The notes under the pieces are model-generated. The model searched no databases. It worked only from the letters and a program-made list of their open reading frames with translations, and had not been told where the DNA came from. 64,000 nucleotides of DNA from NCBI GenBank assembly GCA_023423895.1, contig JAFAER010000001.1, positions 59,603 to 123,602 on the forward strand, given 5' to 3'. The stretch comes from Pseudomonadota bacterium (GTDB taxonomy: Bacteria > Myxococcota_A > Polyangia > Polyangiales > Polyangiaceae). Shown here in pieces: positions 1 to 7,576 of the stretch (positions are counted from its first letter, which is position 1; each line of letters opens with the position of its first letter). The position numbers and the translations under genes are program-made.

Positions 1-216
1 CGGAACGTCCTCATCTATTTCGACGTCGCGACGAAGCGCGAGATCCTCCGCCGGACGCGCGAGAACCTCGAGCACGACGGATATCTCGTGCTCGGAGGCG
101 CCGAGACGACGTGGAACATCGACGAGGGCTACGTGCCCGTCCAGGCCGGCGCGACGGTCGTGTACCAGCCGAACCCGCTCGACCAGCAGAGGAGGACCGC
201 CGGTGCAGGGCGTTGA
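1..216 (+). CDS. cheR: CheR-type chemoreceptor methyltransferase, 3' end (partial)
   Basis: The reading frame is open from the first base and ends with TGA at 214-216. The first residues RNVLIYFD are the conserved NVLIYF block of the C-terminal SAM-dependent methyltransferase domain of CheR. They are followed by the helix and the final strands with LVLGGAETT, which corresponds to the usual LxxGxxE(S/T) segment. CheR methylates glutamates of chemoreceptors during adaptation. Only about 71 C-terminal residues are present, so nothing can be said about the N-terminal domain. The following CheX-like and CheY genes overlap or abut it and support a chemotaxis operon entering from the left edge. Confidence 0.85.
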   Translation, partial: RNVLIYFDVATKREILRRTRENLEHDGYLVLGGAETTWNIDEGYVPVQAGATVVYQPNPLDQQRRTAGAGR

Positions 217-721
217 CGAAGCGATCTGCGCCATCACCCAGGAGGTCCTCGCCTCCTTCGGTTGTACGGCGGCTCCGAGCTCCGAGCTCGAGCTCAGCGA
301 CGGCCTGACGTCATCCGTCGAGATCGAGGGCGCCTCACGCGCGACGATCGCGGTGCGCATGTCGGCCTCCCTCGTCTGCACGCTCGCCATCGGTCTGCTT
401 TGCGAAGACCGCGATGCTCCGACCAACGAGGACGTCGAAGACATCGCCGGCGAGATCGCCCACATGATCGGAGGCAACCTGAAGAGCGTCCTGCCGGGAC
501 CGAATCGGATCTCCATCCCAGCACCAGGAGAAGGTCGGGAAGGTCGGGCTTGCAGCGAGTCGCTACCCGCCACCTCGGGCCTGCCGTCATCCTCGTCATC
601 CCAGATGGCGGCACTGCCGCCGACGCTCCAACCACTTGCTGCCCGGACGTTCGTCTTCGACTGCGAGCCGGGGCACTTCGCCGTCACGGTGACATTTCAC
701 GACCGAGAGGAGAAATTCTGA
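203..721 (+). CDS. CheX/CheC-like chemotaxis protein
   Basis: A 172-residue protein starts at GTG 203, overlapping the end of cheR by 14 bases, and its TGA overlaps the next ATG. Residues 80-100, with GEIAHMIGGNLKSVLPG, match the helix of CheX-type CheY-P phosphatases (GExxNMIxGxxK). The usual ExxN catalytic pair reads E84 and H87 here, so the amide residue is replaced by His. The C-terminal strand FAVTVTFHD fits the fold. In the family this helix inserts into CheY and removes the phosphate. Given the N to H change, catalysis is uncertain and a CheY-binding or scaffolding role is equally possible. Residues 107-140 are low-complexity Ser/Pro. Confidence 0.75.
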   Translation: MQGVDEAICAITQEVLASFGCTAAPSSELELSDGLTSSVEIEGASRATIAVRMSASLVCTLAIGLLCEDRDAPTNEDVEDIAGEIAHMIGGNLKSVLPGPNRISIPAPGEGREGRACSESLPATSGLPSSSSSQMAALPPTLQPLAARTFVFDCEPGHFAVTVTFHDREEKF

Positions 722-1089
722 TGAAGATTCTTATCGTCGACGACAGCAAGGCCATGCGCATGATCGTTGCGCGGACACTGCGCCAGGCCGGGTTCGGCGC
801 ACACGAGACCGCAGAGGCGGTAAACGGGAAGGACGCTCTGGCCGTCATCGCACGCGAGCATGTCGATGTCGTTCTCTGCGACTGGAACATGCCGGAGATG
901 AGCGGGATCGAGCTCCTGAAAGCGCTTCGTGCGCAGGGCAACTCGGTGCCGTTCGGCTTCGTGACCTCGGAAGGCACGGCGCCGATGCGTCAACAGGCAC
1001 ACGATGCGGGCGCCTCGTTCTTGATCGCGAAGCCGTTCACGGCCGAAGCGTTCGAGGCTTCGCTTCGCAGCATCCTCCAGGCTGCGTGA
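721..1089 (+). CDS. cheY: Single-domain response regulator CheY
   Basis: A 122-residue stand-alone receiver starts at ATG 721, one base inside the preceding stop (TGATG). The acidic pair is VDDSK, the phosphoacceptor is the Asp in VVLCDWNMPEMSG, the switch Thr lies in FGFVTSEG and the conserved Lys in IAKPF. All residues needed for phosphorylation are present. Position between a cheR/cheX pair and an HDOD gene, and upstream of the flagellar operons, suggests that it carries the chemotaxis signal to the motor. A longer frame upstream of 721 exists but overlaps the CheX-like gene and lacks receiver features. Confidence 0.92.
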   Translation: MKILIVDDSKAMRMIVARTLRQAGFGAHETAEAVNGKDALAVIAREHVDVVLCDWNMPEMSGIELLKALRAQGNSVPFGFVTSEGTAPMRQQAHDAGASFLIAKPFTAEAFEASLRSILQAA

Positions 1090-1096
1090 GGACGCG

Positions 1097-1579
1097 ATGG
1101 CAGCTCCCCTTCCCGTCGCCAACGCGGTCGGAACGCTCATCGGCAGCCTCATCGGCGCACGTCCGAAGGTTGCCAAGATCCCGACGCCCATCGTCCCCGG
1201 CAAGACGCACACCGTCGCGACCTACGTGGATGCCGAAAAGAAGATCGTCTACGCGGCCGTCGCCGACGTCGCGTTCGTCGCGAGCGCCGGTTCAGCGCTC
1301 GCGATGATCCCGGCAGGTGTGGTCGCCGAAGCGGTGAAGAGCGGCAAACCGAGCGACGCCATGTACGAGAACACGTACGAGGTCCTCAACATCGGAGCGT
1401 CGCTGTTCAACGAGATCGAAGACACCGCGCTCCACGTTAAAATCGAGCAGCTCACGCCCGTCGCTCAGGCCCCGGCCCAGCTCGTCGCGCGTCTCACCAA
1501 GCCGGCCGCGCGGATCGATCTCTCGGTCACGCTTCCAGGGTACCCGGAGGGAAAGCTGAGCCTGCTCGCGCTCGGTTGA
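1097..1579 (+). CDS. Unknown protein in the chemotaxis cluster
   Basis: The product is a 160-residue soluble protein with no recognised domain, signal peptide or membrane segment. It starts 8 bases after cheY and ends 8 bases before the receiver-HDOD gene, so it is very probably co-transcribed. The middle part alternates strands with the helix AGSALAMIPAGVVAEAVKSG and a second helix YEVLNIGASLFNEIED. This strand-helix order is reminiscent of CheC/CheX/FliM-type folds, where a helix with E..N contacts CheY, but this is only a structural guess. A role in chemotaxis signalling is inferred from its neighbours. Confidence 0.7.
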   Translation: MAAPLPVANAVGTLIGSLIGARPKVAKIPTPIVPGKTHTVATYVDAEKKIVYAAVADVAFVASAGSALAMIPAGVVAEAVKSGKPSDAMYENTYEVLNIGASLFNEIEDTALHVKIEQLTPVAQAPAQLVARLTKPAARIDLSVTLPGYPEGKLSLLALG

Positions 1580-1586
1580 GGACGAG

Positions 1587-2744
1587 ATGAACAATCGGCC
1601 GGATCGGATCCTGTTCGTCGATGACGATCGCTCGTCGCTGGATGGCCTCAAGGCCATTCTTCGGCGAGGAGGTCATCGCTGGGATACATCGTTCGCCGTT
1701 GGAGGTGCACAGGCGCTCGAAACGCTGGAACGAGAGTCATTCGACGTCGTCGTCTCCGCCGTCGAGATGCCGTACGTCGACGGTATCGCCGTGCTGAAGC
1801 ACACGCTCGCGACCAATCCAGAGGCGATCCGCATCGCCCTGTCGACCGACACGGCGGAGGATCTGGCGCTGCGCGCCGGCCTGCATGCGCACCAGAGCCT
1901 CCCGAAGCCCTGCGAGCCGAAGGAGCTCTTGGCCACGTTGCGCCGCGCCTTCGAGATCCGAGCGATCGTCTCCGATCCGGAGATGCGCGCGATGCTCGGC
2001 AGCCTGCGCGATCTGCCGGCGATCCCTCGCACGTATCAGCGGCTCATGTCCGTGCTCGAAGACCCGCGATCCAGCATGGTCGACCTCTCGCGCATCGTCG
2101 AAGGCGATGTCGCAGCGACCGCCAAGATCCTCCACCTCGTCAACTCGGCATTCTTCGGATTCGGCCGACCGGTGCGAACGATCCTCCAGGCGGTGCAACT
2201 GCTCGGCGTCGACCTCGTGGCGAGCCTCGTGCTCTCCGCGGGGATCTACACCCCGACGTCCCCGGACGTCGCCCGCGCGTGCGAAGAGGTCCAGATCCAC
2301 TCGGTCCAGACGGCCCACATCGCATCGAGCATCGCGTCACCCGCGCTCCGGCGCGACACCTTCACGGCGGGCGTCCTGCACGACATCGGCTGGCTCGTGC
2401 AGCTCAACTGCGGAGCACCTTCTGTCGTCGCACGAACGATCGGGCGACGCTTCGCCACCGCGGACAGCGAGCCGGAGGAGCCGCTCCACGCATCGCTCGG
2501 GGCCTACCTGCTCGGGCTCTGGGGGCTGCCGCTCGACATCATCGACGCGGTCGCGACCCATCATCATCCCGCCGACGCCGACGCCCGCTGCACTCCACTC
2601 GCGTCGAACATCCGCCGCGCGGAGCGGGCGCTCCGCCAGGCCCACGCCGAGAAGTCGCCATCGGTGCGCGAACGCGCCATCGCCCTCGCAACGAGCGCTC
2701 GCGACGAACCGAGCGCGGATGTCTCGATCCGACGCAGCGCCTGA
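1587..2744 (+). CDS. Response regulator with degenerate receiver and HDOD domain
   Basis: The 385-residue protein has an N-terminal receiver (about 6-125) and an HDOD domain (about 135-330). The receiver keeps the acidic cluster VDDD (11-14) and the Lys in LPKPCEP. The phosphoacceptor position reads VVVSAVEMP, with Ala58 where VVSDxxMP is expected, so phosphorylation at the usual site is not possible. The HDOD part shows the typical IPRTYQRLMSVLEDP entry and GDVAATAKILHLVNSAFFG, and keeps an HDIG at HDIGWLVQL. HDOD proteins are usually signalling or scaffold proteins linked to motility and c-di-GMP. It is the last gene of the chemotaxis run. Confidence 0.88.
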   Translation: MNNRPDRILFVDDDRSSLDGLKAILRRGGHRWDTSFAVGGAQALETLERESFDVVVSAVEMPYVDGIAVLKHTLATNPEAIRIALSTDTAEDLALRAGLHAHQSLPKPCEPKELLATLRRAFEIRAIVSDPEMRAMLGSLRDLPAIPRTYQRLMSVLEDPRSSMVDLSRIVEGDVAATAKILHLVNSAFFGFGRPVRTILQAVQLLGVDLVASLVLSAGIYTPTSPDVARACEEVQIHSVQTAHIASSIASPALRRDTFTAGVLHDIGWLVQLNCGAPSVVARTIGRRFATADSEPEEPLHASLGAYLLGLWGLPLDIIDAVATHHHPADADARCTPLASNIRRAERALRQAHAEKSPSVRERAIALATSARDEPSADVSIRRSA

Positions 2745-2800
2745 AGCCAGCTCTGCGCTCGCGCGAGGCGGGGCTTTGTCTCGATGTGCAGCGGCGGCAC

Positions 2801-2845
2801 GAGCCGCCCATTCGCTGCCTGTGCGAGCCGCCCATTCGCTGCCTG
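2801..2845. repeat. Two direct copies of a 21-base repeat, period 24
   Basis: Two identical 21-base copies, each beginning GAGCCGCCCATTCGC, start at 2801 and 2825 and are separated by three bases. They lie 57 bases after the stop codon of the HDOD gene. There is no adjacent gene that they would obviously regulate. Confidence 0.8.
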
Positions 2846-2901
2846 CGCGCGACGCATCACCGCTCGAGCGGCGCGGACGCTGACGAGGTCGGCAGCTCGG
2901 C

Positions 2902-3034
2902 GGCGCTCCGCGACCAAGTTGCCGAGGAAACTTTCCCAGGCAACTGCCTCGCCGAGCTACCGCAGGCAGCGCGGGACTGGCGCTCCGCGACCAAGTTGCC
3001 GAGGATACTTTCCTGGGCAACTGCCTCGTCGAGC
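2902..3034. repeat. Two-copy palindrome-bearing direct repeat
   Basis: A stretch of about 56 bases starting GGCGCTCCGCGACC occurs at 2902-2957 and again at 2979-3034 (period 77). Each copy contains the inverted repeat AGTTGCC/GGCAACT (2917-2923 with 2939-2945; 2994-3000 with 3016-3022). In copy 1 the space between the arms is itself nearly palindromic (GGAAA/TTTCC). The copies differ at several positions, with the outer arms conserved. This resembles a REP-like palindromic element. Confidence 0.75.
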
Positions 3035-3185
3035 CCATCGCTCCTCGACACCACGCGATCGACGGGCCACGGCCCTCTCCTCCACGCTGGTGCGATCGGG
3101 CGGGCGACATCGACGCAGGCAGGGATATCGCTCTCCGATCGACGCGAACCACTCGGGTCCGTACCGTCGACGGACGCCAGGCGGT

Positions 3186-3215
3186 GATCGGACGGGATCG
3201 GAAGGGATCGGAAGG
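3186..3215. repeat. Three tandem copies of a 10-base repeat
   Basis: The decamer GATCGGAAGG is repeated three times with one mismatch in the first copy (GATCGGACGG). It lies inside the non-coding region left of fliM. Confidence 0.75.
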
Positions 3216-3525
3216 AAAAGAGTGGGAGCGGCCAGATGCTCATCGCATCGAACCGCAGCGGCGCTCGTCCTGCTGCCCGATTCCGACAGCGGACGTCGAT
3301 GCTTCGGCTCGGAGCGCCCGCCGCGCAGGCCGCCATTCGCACGCTCTCAGGGCGAGCTCGGCGAAAGGTCTCGCGAGGCGCATCTCGGGCGAGGCAGCGC
3401 TTCGGCTGGTGGGGCCTGCTCGACGATCTCGGCGAGGTGGAACTGGTCGTCGACGAAAGTCCGTCGCGGGCCGCGCGCCCCTGCTCGAAACCGCCGTGCG
3501 TGGCCTTCGCTCCCTCGGCTCCCGA

Positions 3526-3665
3526 GAGCCGGAGGTGCGCGACGTTTCGCTCCCGCGGCTTCCGTGAGCCCGAGGTGCGTGACGTGTCGCTCCCGCGGCT
3601 TGTGAGCCCGAGGTGCGCGACGTTTCGCTCCGGGGCCTTCCGTGAGCCCGAGGTGCGCGACGTCA
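3526..3665. repeat. Degenerate ~40-base tandem repeat, about 3.5 copies
   Basis: Copies start at 3526, 3566, 3604 and 3644, each opening with GAGCC(C/G)GAGGTGCG and continuing with GACGTTTCGCTCC or a close variant. The spacings are 40, 38 and 40 bases. The copies touch each other without unique spacers, so this is a tandem repeat and not a CRISPR array. The frame changes between copies, which makes a coding origin unlikely. Confidence 0.8.
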
Positions 3666-3910
3666 TCGCCTGCCTGGCGGCGAGCCTCGACGCACGGCCG
3701 TCCATCGAGACCGGCCCCCAGGGACGCGCTGAGGCTGCTCACCTATCAGGCCACGGTGTCGGCGCTTCGATGGTGCTGGATCCATCGCCGAGGCCCGGTC
3801 GAGAGCGATGAGCACCGGGGGACCGGGAGACAGCCGGCGTCTTCGCTCTCGCGGGCGTCGGCGAGCAGCGGATTCACTTGCCACATCGGAAGTACGCGCG
3901 GGCCACGCGA

Positions 3911-4092
3911 TGCGGTCGTGAGCGAGGATCGCCCGGGCATCGCACCAGGTCTTCGGCGAACCAGCGCACGGGCAGTCGCAAACGACGACCGCCTGGGCAT
4001 CGCACGCCTGGGCATCAGCGCACGCGCGGTCGTGAGCTGAGCGCCCGGGCGTCGCCCCAGCTCGTCGGCGCTCCAGCGCACGCGCCGTCGCG
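3911..4092. repeat. Degenerate ~65-base direct repeat
   Basis: The stretch around 3911-3975 recurs with many mismatches at about 4025-4092. Both share GCGGTCGTGAGC, then GCCCGGGC(A/G)TCGC, then CCAGCGCACG. A shorter motif, GCCTGGGCATC, is repeated between the two copies. The right copy ends about 80 bases from the fliM stop codon. Confidence 0.55.
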
Positions 4093-4172
4093 CGCGGCGC
4101 GCAGCCCAGGCCACGGGCGTTCGCGCCATCGCAATGAGAGCGTCAAGCGACGACCTCGATGCGATGGCGGGA

Positions 4173-5021
4173 CTAGACGAGGTTGTCGTTCGTCTTCTCG
4201 ATCGCGACGGCGACGACGTGGCCGCTGGCCGTCGGGCGGCCTTCGAACAACGTGGCGCCGCCGGCGCACACCCGAGCACGCTCGTCGAGCGGGAGCGAAA
4301 GGCGGATGACGTCGCCGATGGCGAGCTTGGCGAGCGTCTCGAGCGGCAAGCGGACTCTGCCGAGCTCGGCGATGATGTCGAGCTCCACGTCGGCCATGGC
4401 CTCTGCGATGCCAGGGTCGACGGCGGGGACAGTCGAGTCCTCTTCGTCGTGGGACACGGCCGCGAGAGGAAGTGCGAGCATGACCTTCCCGCCACCTTCC
4501 ATCGAGATCGGAAGGAGAACGGCGATGCCCGCATCGACGTCCTTCGACGTGACCGGCTCGACCGTCACGGCAAGGCGAGTGGCGAGCACGTCGGCGAACG
4601 CCTTGAGCATGCTGCCCGCGACGCGCGACGCGAGGGCGGATTGAGCAGACGTCGCACGCGCGATCGTCGTCTCGGGCGATCCATCTCCGCCGAGGATGCC
4701 GTCGAGGATGCGCGCGAGGCAGATCTCGTCGAAGAGGACGAGCCCTCGCATCGGCGCACTGCTGCGAGGCCCCTGCGCGAAGTGGATGGCGAACGCCGTG
4801 GCATGCGCGATGGTCGTGTCACCGGCGAGGTCTGCAAACGCGAGACAGCGAACCTGCTCGGTCGCGAGAGCTACCCGCTTCCGCGCGGTGAACGGCACGG
4901 CGCGGCGGAGCGCGTTCGCGAGATCGCCCGCCATCTCGGTGACGCGAGCACATGCGGCGCGGCCGCGGCCGCCGGGGACGGAGAGCGCTTCGATCTGGGG
5001 CACCATCGCTGTGTTCTTCAT
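4173..5021 (-). CDS. fliM: Flagellar motor switch protein FliM
   Basis: The 282-residue protein has a FliM-like middle domain, with LFDEICLARILDGILGGDG matching the conserved FGG region. It is followed by a C-terminal SpoA domain (about 205-280) containing VELDIIAELGRVRLPLETLAKLAIGDV in pieces typical of FliM/FliN. It forms the C-ring with FliG. The start at 5021 overlaps the fliL stop by ATGA and is well fixed. The protein is about 40-50 residues shorter than usual at the N terminus: the CheY-binding (L/I)SQxEIDALL motif and the following linker are not visible. It is the last gene of the operon; a fliN does not follow. Confidence 0.88.
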   Translation of the reverse strand: MKNTAMVPQIEALSVPGGRGRAACARVTEMAGDLANALRRAVPFTARKRVALATEQVRCLAFADLAGDTTIAHATAFAIHFAQGPRSSAPMRGLVLFDEICLARILDGILGGDGSPETTIARATSAQSALASRVAGSMLKAFADVLATRLAVTVEPVTSKDVDAGIAVLLPISMEGGGKVMLALPLAAVSHDEEDSTVPAVDPGIAEAMADVELDIIAELGRVRLPLETLAKLAIGDVIRLSLPLDERARVCAGGATLFEGRPTASGHVVAVAIEKTNDNLV

Positions 5022-5527
5022 TGGACGACGAAGTCCGTGACCAGGATCTTCTCCGCGGACGTTGCGCCGCTGGCCTTGCAGCGCTCGAGCAACTCCACGC
5101 GCATCGTCTCGACGTGCGTCGGGTCGATCACCTGCTCGTGCGAGAGCGTGCGGAGATAGGCCAGTACCCCATCACGGATTCGGGGCACGAAGGTCTTGAG
5201 GTCCTCTTTGGTGGTCGCGTCGAACTCGACGGCAATCGACATCTTCATCGGATGCGGCTTCTTGCTGGCGTCGAACAACGTCACGAGGAAGGGGTCGAGC
5301 GGCAACGTCGGTCCCGGCGCACGAGCTGGCGCCGGCTGGATCGACGCGTCCTGGGGGACCTCTGCCGGTGTTCGCGCCGCCGCTGCGCGGGTGCCGCCGT
5401 AAGCGGCTCCCGCTGCGAGCAGCGCGGGGACGACGATGCGCACGACGCCGGCGACCGCGGACGGTTTCTTCGGAGTGGCGGCCGCTGCCGCTGCTGCCGG
5501 CTGAGCCGGCTTGGTCTCGTTGCTCAT
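5018..5527 (-). CDS. fliL: Flagellar basal body-associated protein FliL
   Basis: The 169-residue protein has an Ala/Pro-rich cytoplasmic start, one membrane segment (about residues 27-45, VVRIVVPALLAAGAAY) and a periplasmic FliL domain. That domain contains LDPFLVTLFD, MKMSIAVEFDA, and the closing VETMRVELLERCK and KILVTDFVVQ, which match the FliL signature ending in FTDFVVQ. FliL surrounds the stator units and supports torque. The gene overlaps fliM by four bases and lies 73 bases downstream of flgE. No strong ribosome binding site is visible before its ATG. Confidence 0.9.
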   Translation of the reverse strand: MSNETKPAQPAAAAAAATPKKPSAVAGVVRIVVPALLAAGAAYGGTRAAAARTPAEVPQDASIQPAPARAPGPTLPLDPFLVTLFDASKKPHPMKMSIAVEFDATTKEDLKTFVPRIRDGVLAYLRTLSHEQVIDPTHVETMRVELLERCKASGATSAEKILVTDFVVQ

Positions 5528-5600
5528 GGGATTGGGTGATTGCGGATGCGGTTGCGGTTGCGTTCTTCGAAGATGCGTTCGCCGGCGTGCGCGCCGAGCG

Positions 5601-6890
5601 TCACTGCTTGATGGCCATCAGCTCCTGGAGCATCTGGTCGGCCGTCGTGATCGTCTTGCTGTTCGCCTGGAACGATCGCTGGTGAGCGATGAGATCGACG
5701 AACTGCTCGGCGATGTCGACGTTCGACTGCTCGAGCGCGCCGGCAACGATCGCCGCGCGACCGCCCTGCCCGGCGGCGCCGAGCGCGGCTTCGCCCGACT
5801 CGCGGGTGGCGACCCACAGGTTCTGCCCGGCACGGCCGAGGCCGTCGTTGGAGCGGAACTTCGCGATCGCCATCCGACCCGCCGCGACCGTCTGGCCGTT
5901 CGAGTAGACGCCGCTGACGACGCCGTCCGCGTCGATCTTCACTCCCGCGAGGTCACCGGAGTTGTAGCCGTCCTGCGACTGAGCGCTCACCGCGCTCGTC
6001 GAGCCGAACTGCGTCGTGCCTCCGAGGCCGGTGCCGCCCGCCGCGATCGGCTTGCCGAAGTCGATGTTGATCGCCTGTCCCGGGGTCGCGCCTTCGAAGT
6101 CGATCGTGCCTGCCGGGTTCCACTGCAGGTCCTGGAGCGCGCCGGCCGAATCGAACGTGAGCTGCCCAGTGGCGAACTCGAAGTTCTGTCCCGGTGTGCC
6201 GCCCGCGACGTCGTCGCCCTTCGCAAGCGCGTGAACGTCCCACGTCCCGCTGCCCGTCTTCGTGAAGTAGAGGTCGACGACGTGCGACTTGCCGAGCGAG
6301 TCGTAGACGGTCATCGACGTCGAGAGGTTCGACGAAGCGGTGGGGTTCTGCGGGTCCCACGGAAGCGTGGGCACCTCGGCGGAGGCGTCGAGGTTCGCCG
6401 TCGTGCTGACCATCGAGGTCGCCTTCGGAGGAAGCTGCGCGGTCGAGAGCTGGATCGGCCCGAGCGACGACTCGAAGCCGCCGGACGCGCTCGTCCCATA
6501 ACCCTGGACGGCCATGCCCTGCGGGTTCACGAGGACACCGTCGTTGCGGATCGTGAGCTGACCGGCGCGCGTGTAGAAGTTGCCCGTCACGCCACCGATG
6601 GTCCCGTTGACGACGAAGAAGCCATCACCGGTGAGGGCAACGTCGGTCGCCTGTCCCGTGTTCACGAGCGCACCCTGGGCGAAGATCTGCTGCGTGCGAC
6701 CGAGGCGCACGCCGCCGCCGATGCTGCTGGTGCTGCCGAGAGCGCCACCGAGGACGTTCTCGAACGTCGCGCGCGCTCGCTTGAAGCCAATCGTGTTCGT
6801 GTTTGCGATGTTCTCGCCGACGAGCGACAGCGTGTCGCTCTCCGCCGTGAGGCCCGAGACGCCCGCGTACATAGCCTTCGTGATGCTCAT
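5601..6890 (-). CDS. flgE: Flagellar hook protein FlgE
   Basis: The 429-residue protein starts MSITKAMYAGVSGL, the classical N terminus of rod/hook proteins, with NIANTNTIGFKRARATF after it. The C terminus has ALEQSNVDIAEQFVDLI and QANSKTITTADQMLQELM, the matching coiled-coil segment. The central part contains a FlgE-type insert (VYDSLGKSHVVDLYFTKTG). It polymerises into the hook. The ATG at 6890 overlaps the flgD stop (ATGA) and was chosen over the long upstream open frame, which only shadows flgD. Confidence 0.95.
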   Translation of the reverse strand: MSITKAMYAGVSGLTAESDTLSLVGENIANTNTIGFKRARATFENVLGGALGSTSSIGGGVRLGRTQQIFAQGALVNTGQATDVALTGDGFFVVNGTIGGVTGNFYTRAGQLTIRNDGVLVNPQGMAVQGYGTSASGGFESSLGPIQLSTAQLPPKATSMVSTTANLDASAEVPTLPWDPQNPTASSNLSTSMTVYDSLGKSHVVDLYFTKTGSGTWDVHALAKGDDVAGGTPGQNFEFATGQLTFDSAGALQDLQWNPAGTIDFEGATPGQAINIDFGKPIAAGGTGLGGTTQFGSTSAVSAQSQDGYNSGDLAGVKIDADGVVSGVYSNGQTVAAGRMAIAKFRSNDGLGRAGQNLWVATRESGEAALGAAGQGGRAAIVAGALEQSNVDIAEQFVDLIAHQRSFQANSKTITTADQMLQELMAIKQ

Positions 6891-7576
6891 CGACCTGTTC
6901 CTCCTACGCTCACCAGCTCCGAGATGGGGGCAGTGACTCCGGACTCGAGAGTGAGCTCCGGATAACCTTTTTCGTACGAAACCTTCGTGACCTTGCCGCT
7001 CACGTCTTGGGACGTGCTCACGGCCTTCCCGTCGGCGCTCTGCGCATCGACCGAGATCTTGTATGTCCCCTTCGGAACGGGCTGGCCCGCATCGTCCTTG
7101 CCGTCCCAGGTGATCGACATTGCTCCGGCGCCGCGCGGCCCCATCTCGAGCGTGCGCACCGTGTTGCCGGATGCGTCGACGATCCGAACGGTGACCTTCT
7201 GCGCGTGAGACTCGAGGTTGACGCTGGCGCCCGTTGCCGTGACACCGTCGAACGCAATGCCGGTGCCGCGCACGGTGACGTCCTTGCCGACGAGGCCGGC
7301 CGCTTCGTTGCTCGCGATGCCCGTCATCTGAGCGGAGAGCACGTCGAGCTTCGCCGACTGCGCGATCGACTGTTCGACCATCGCGAACTGCGAGAGCTGC
7401 GCGACGAACTCGGTACCTTCGGTGGGCTGGAGGGGATCCTGATTCGAGAGCTGCGCGACGAGCAGCTTCAGGAAGGCGTCCTTGTCGAGCGCCGAATTTT
7501 GTTTCGGCTCGGAGGACGACATCGTGTTGGCTGCGGTCGCGTTCGTGACGCTTCCTGACTGCATGGTGAGGGTCAA
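6887..7576 (-). CDS. flgD: Flagellar hook cap / assembly protein FlgD
   Basis: The 229-residue protein shows the FlgD N-terminal signature (DKDAFLKLLVAQLSNQDPLQP, here quoted in two halves: DKDAFLKLLVAQ and LSNQDPLQPTE) followed by FVAQLSQFAMVEQ. The C-terminal half has the FlgD Ig-like/FLG4 fold with ITWDGKDDAGQPVPKGTYKI. FlgD caps the growing hook and is exported through the flagellar apparatus. The start at 7576 overlaps the fliK stop by four bases; a second in-frame ATG lies four codons later. Confidence 0.94.
   Translation of the reverse strand: MTLTMQSGSVTNATAANTMSSSEPKQNSALDKDAFLKLLVAQLSNQDPLQPTEGTEFVAQLSQFAMVEQSIAQSAKLDVLSAQMTGIASNEAAGLVGKDVTVRGTGIAFDGVTATGASVNLESHAQKVTVRIVDASGNTVRTLEMGPRGAGAMSITWDGKDDAGQPVPKGTYKISVDAQSADGKAVSTSQDVSGKVTKVSYEKGYPELTLESGVTAPISELVSVGGTGR

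Larger units (their letters stand above)
2745..4172. other. Repeat-rich region without a credible gene
   Basis: The 1.43 kb between the HDOD gene and the 3' end of fliM holds only open frames with Arg/Ser/Pro-rich, repeat-driven translations and no recognisable domain. It contains several families of short direct repeats listed separately (2801-2845, 2902-3034, 3186-3215, 3526-3665, 3911-4092). The repeat spacings (for example 40, 38, 40 bases) are not multiples of three, which argues against a coding repeat. No transposase, terminal inverted repeats or RNA gene were seen. It lies exactly where fliN and the export-gate genes often follow fliM, so it may be a degraded rearrangement joint; that is inference. 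Confidence 0.6.

Noticed and set aside
2784..3605. Long plus- and minus-strand frames in the repeat region as hypothetical genes
   Set aside because: Their translations are Arg/Ser-rich repeat products, several frames overlap equally well, and repeat spacings shift the frame.
3526..3665. Regular repeats resembling a small CRISPR array
   Set aside because: The copies touch each other without unique spacers, vary in sequence and length, and no cas gene is present.
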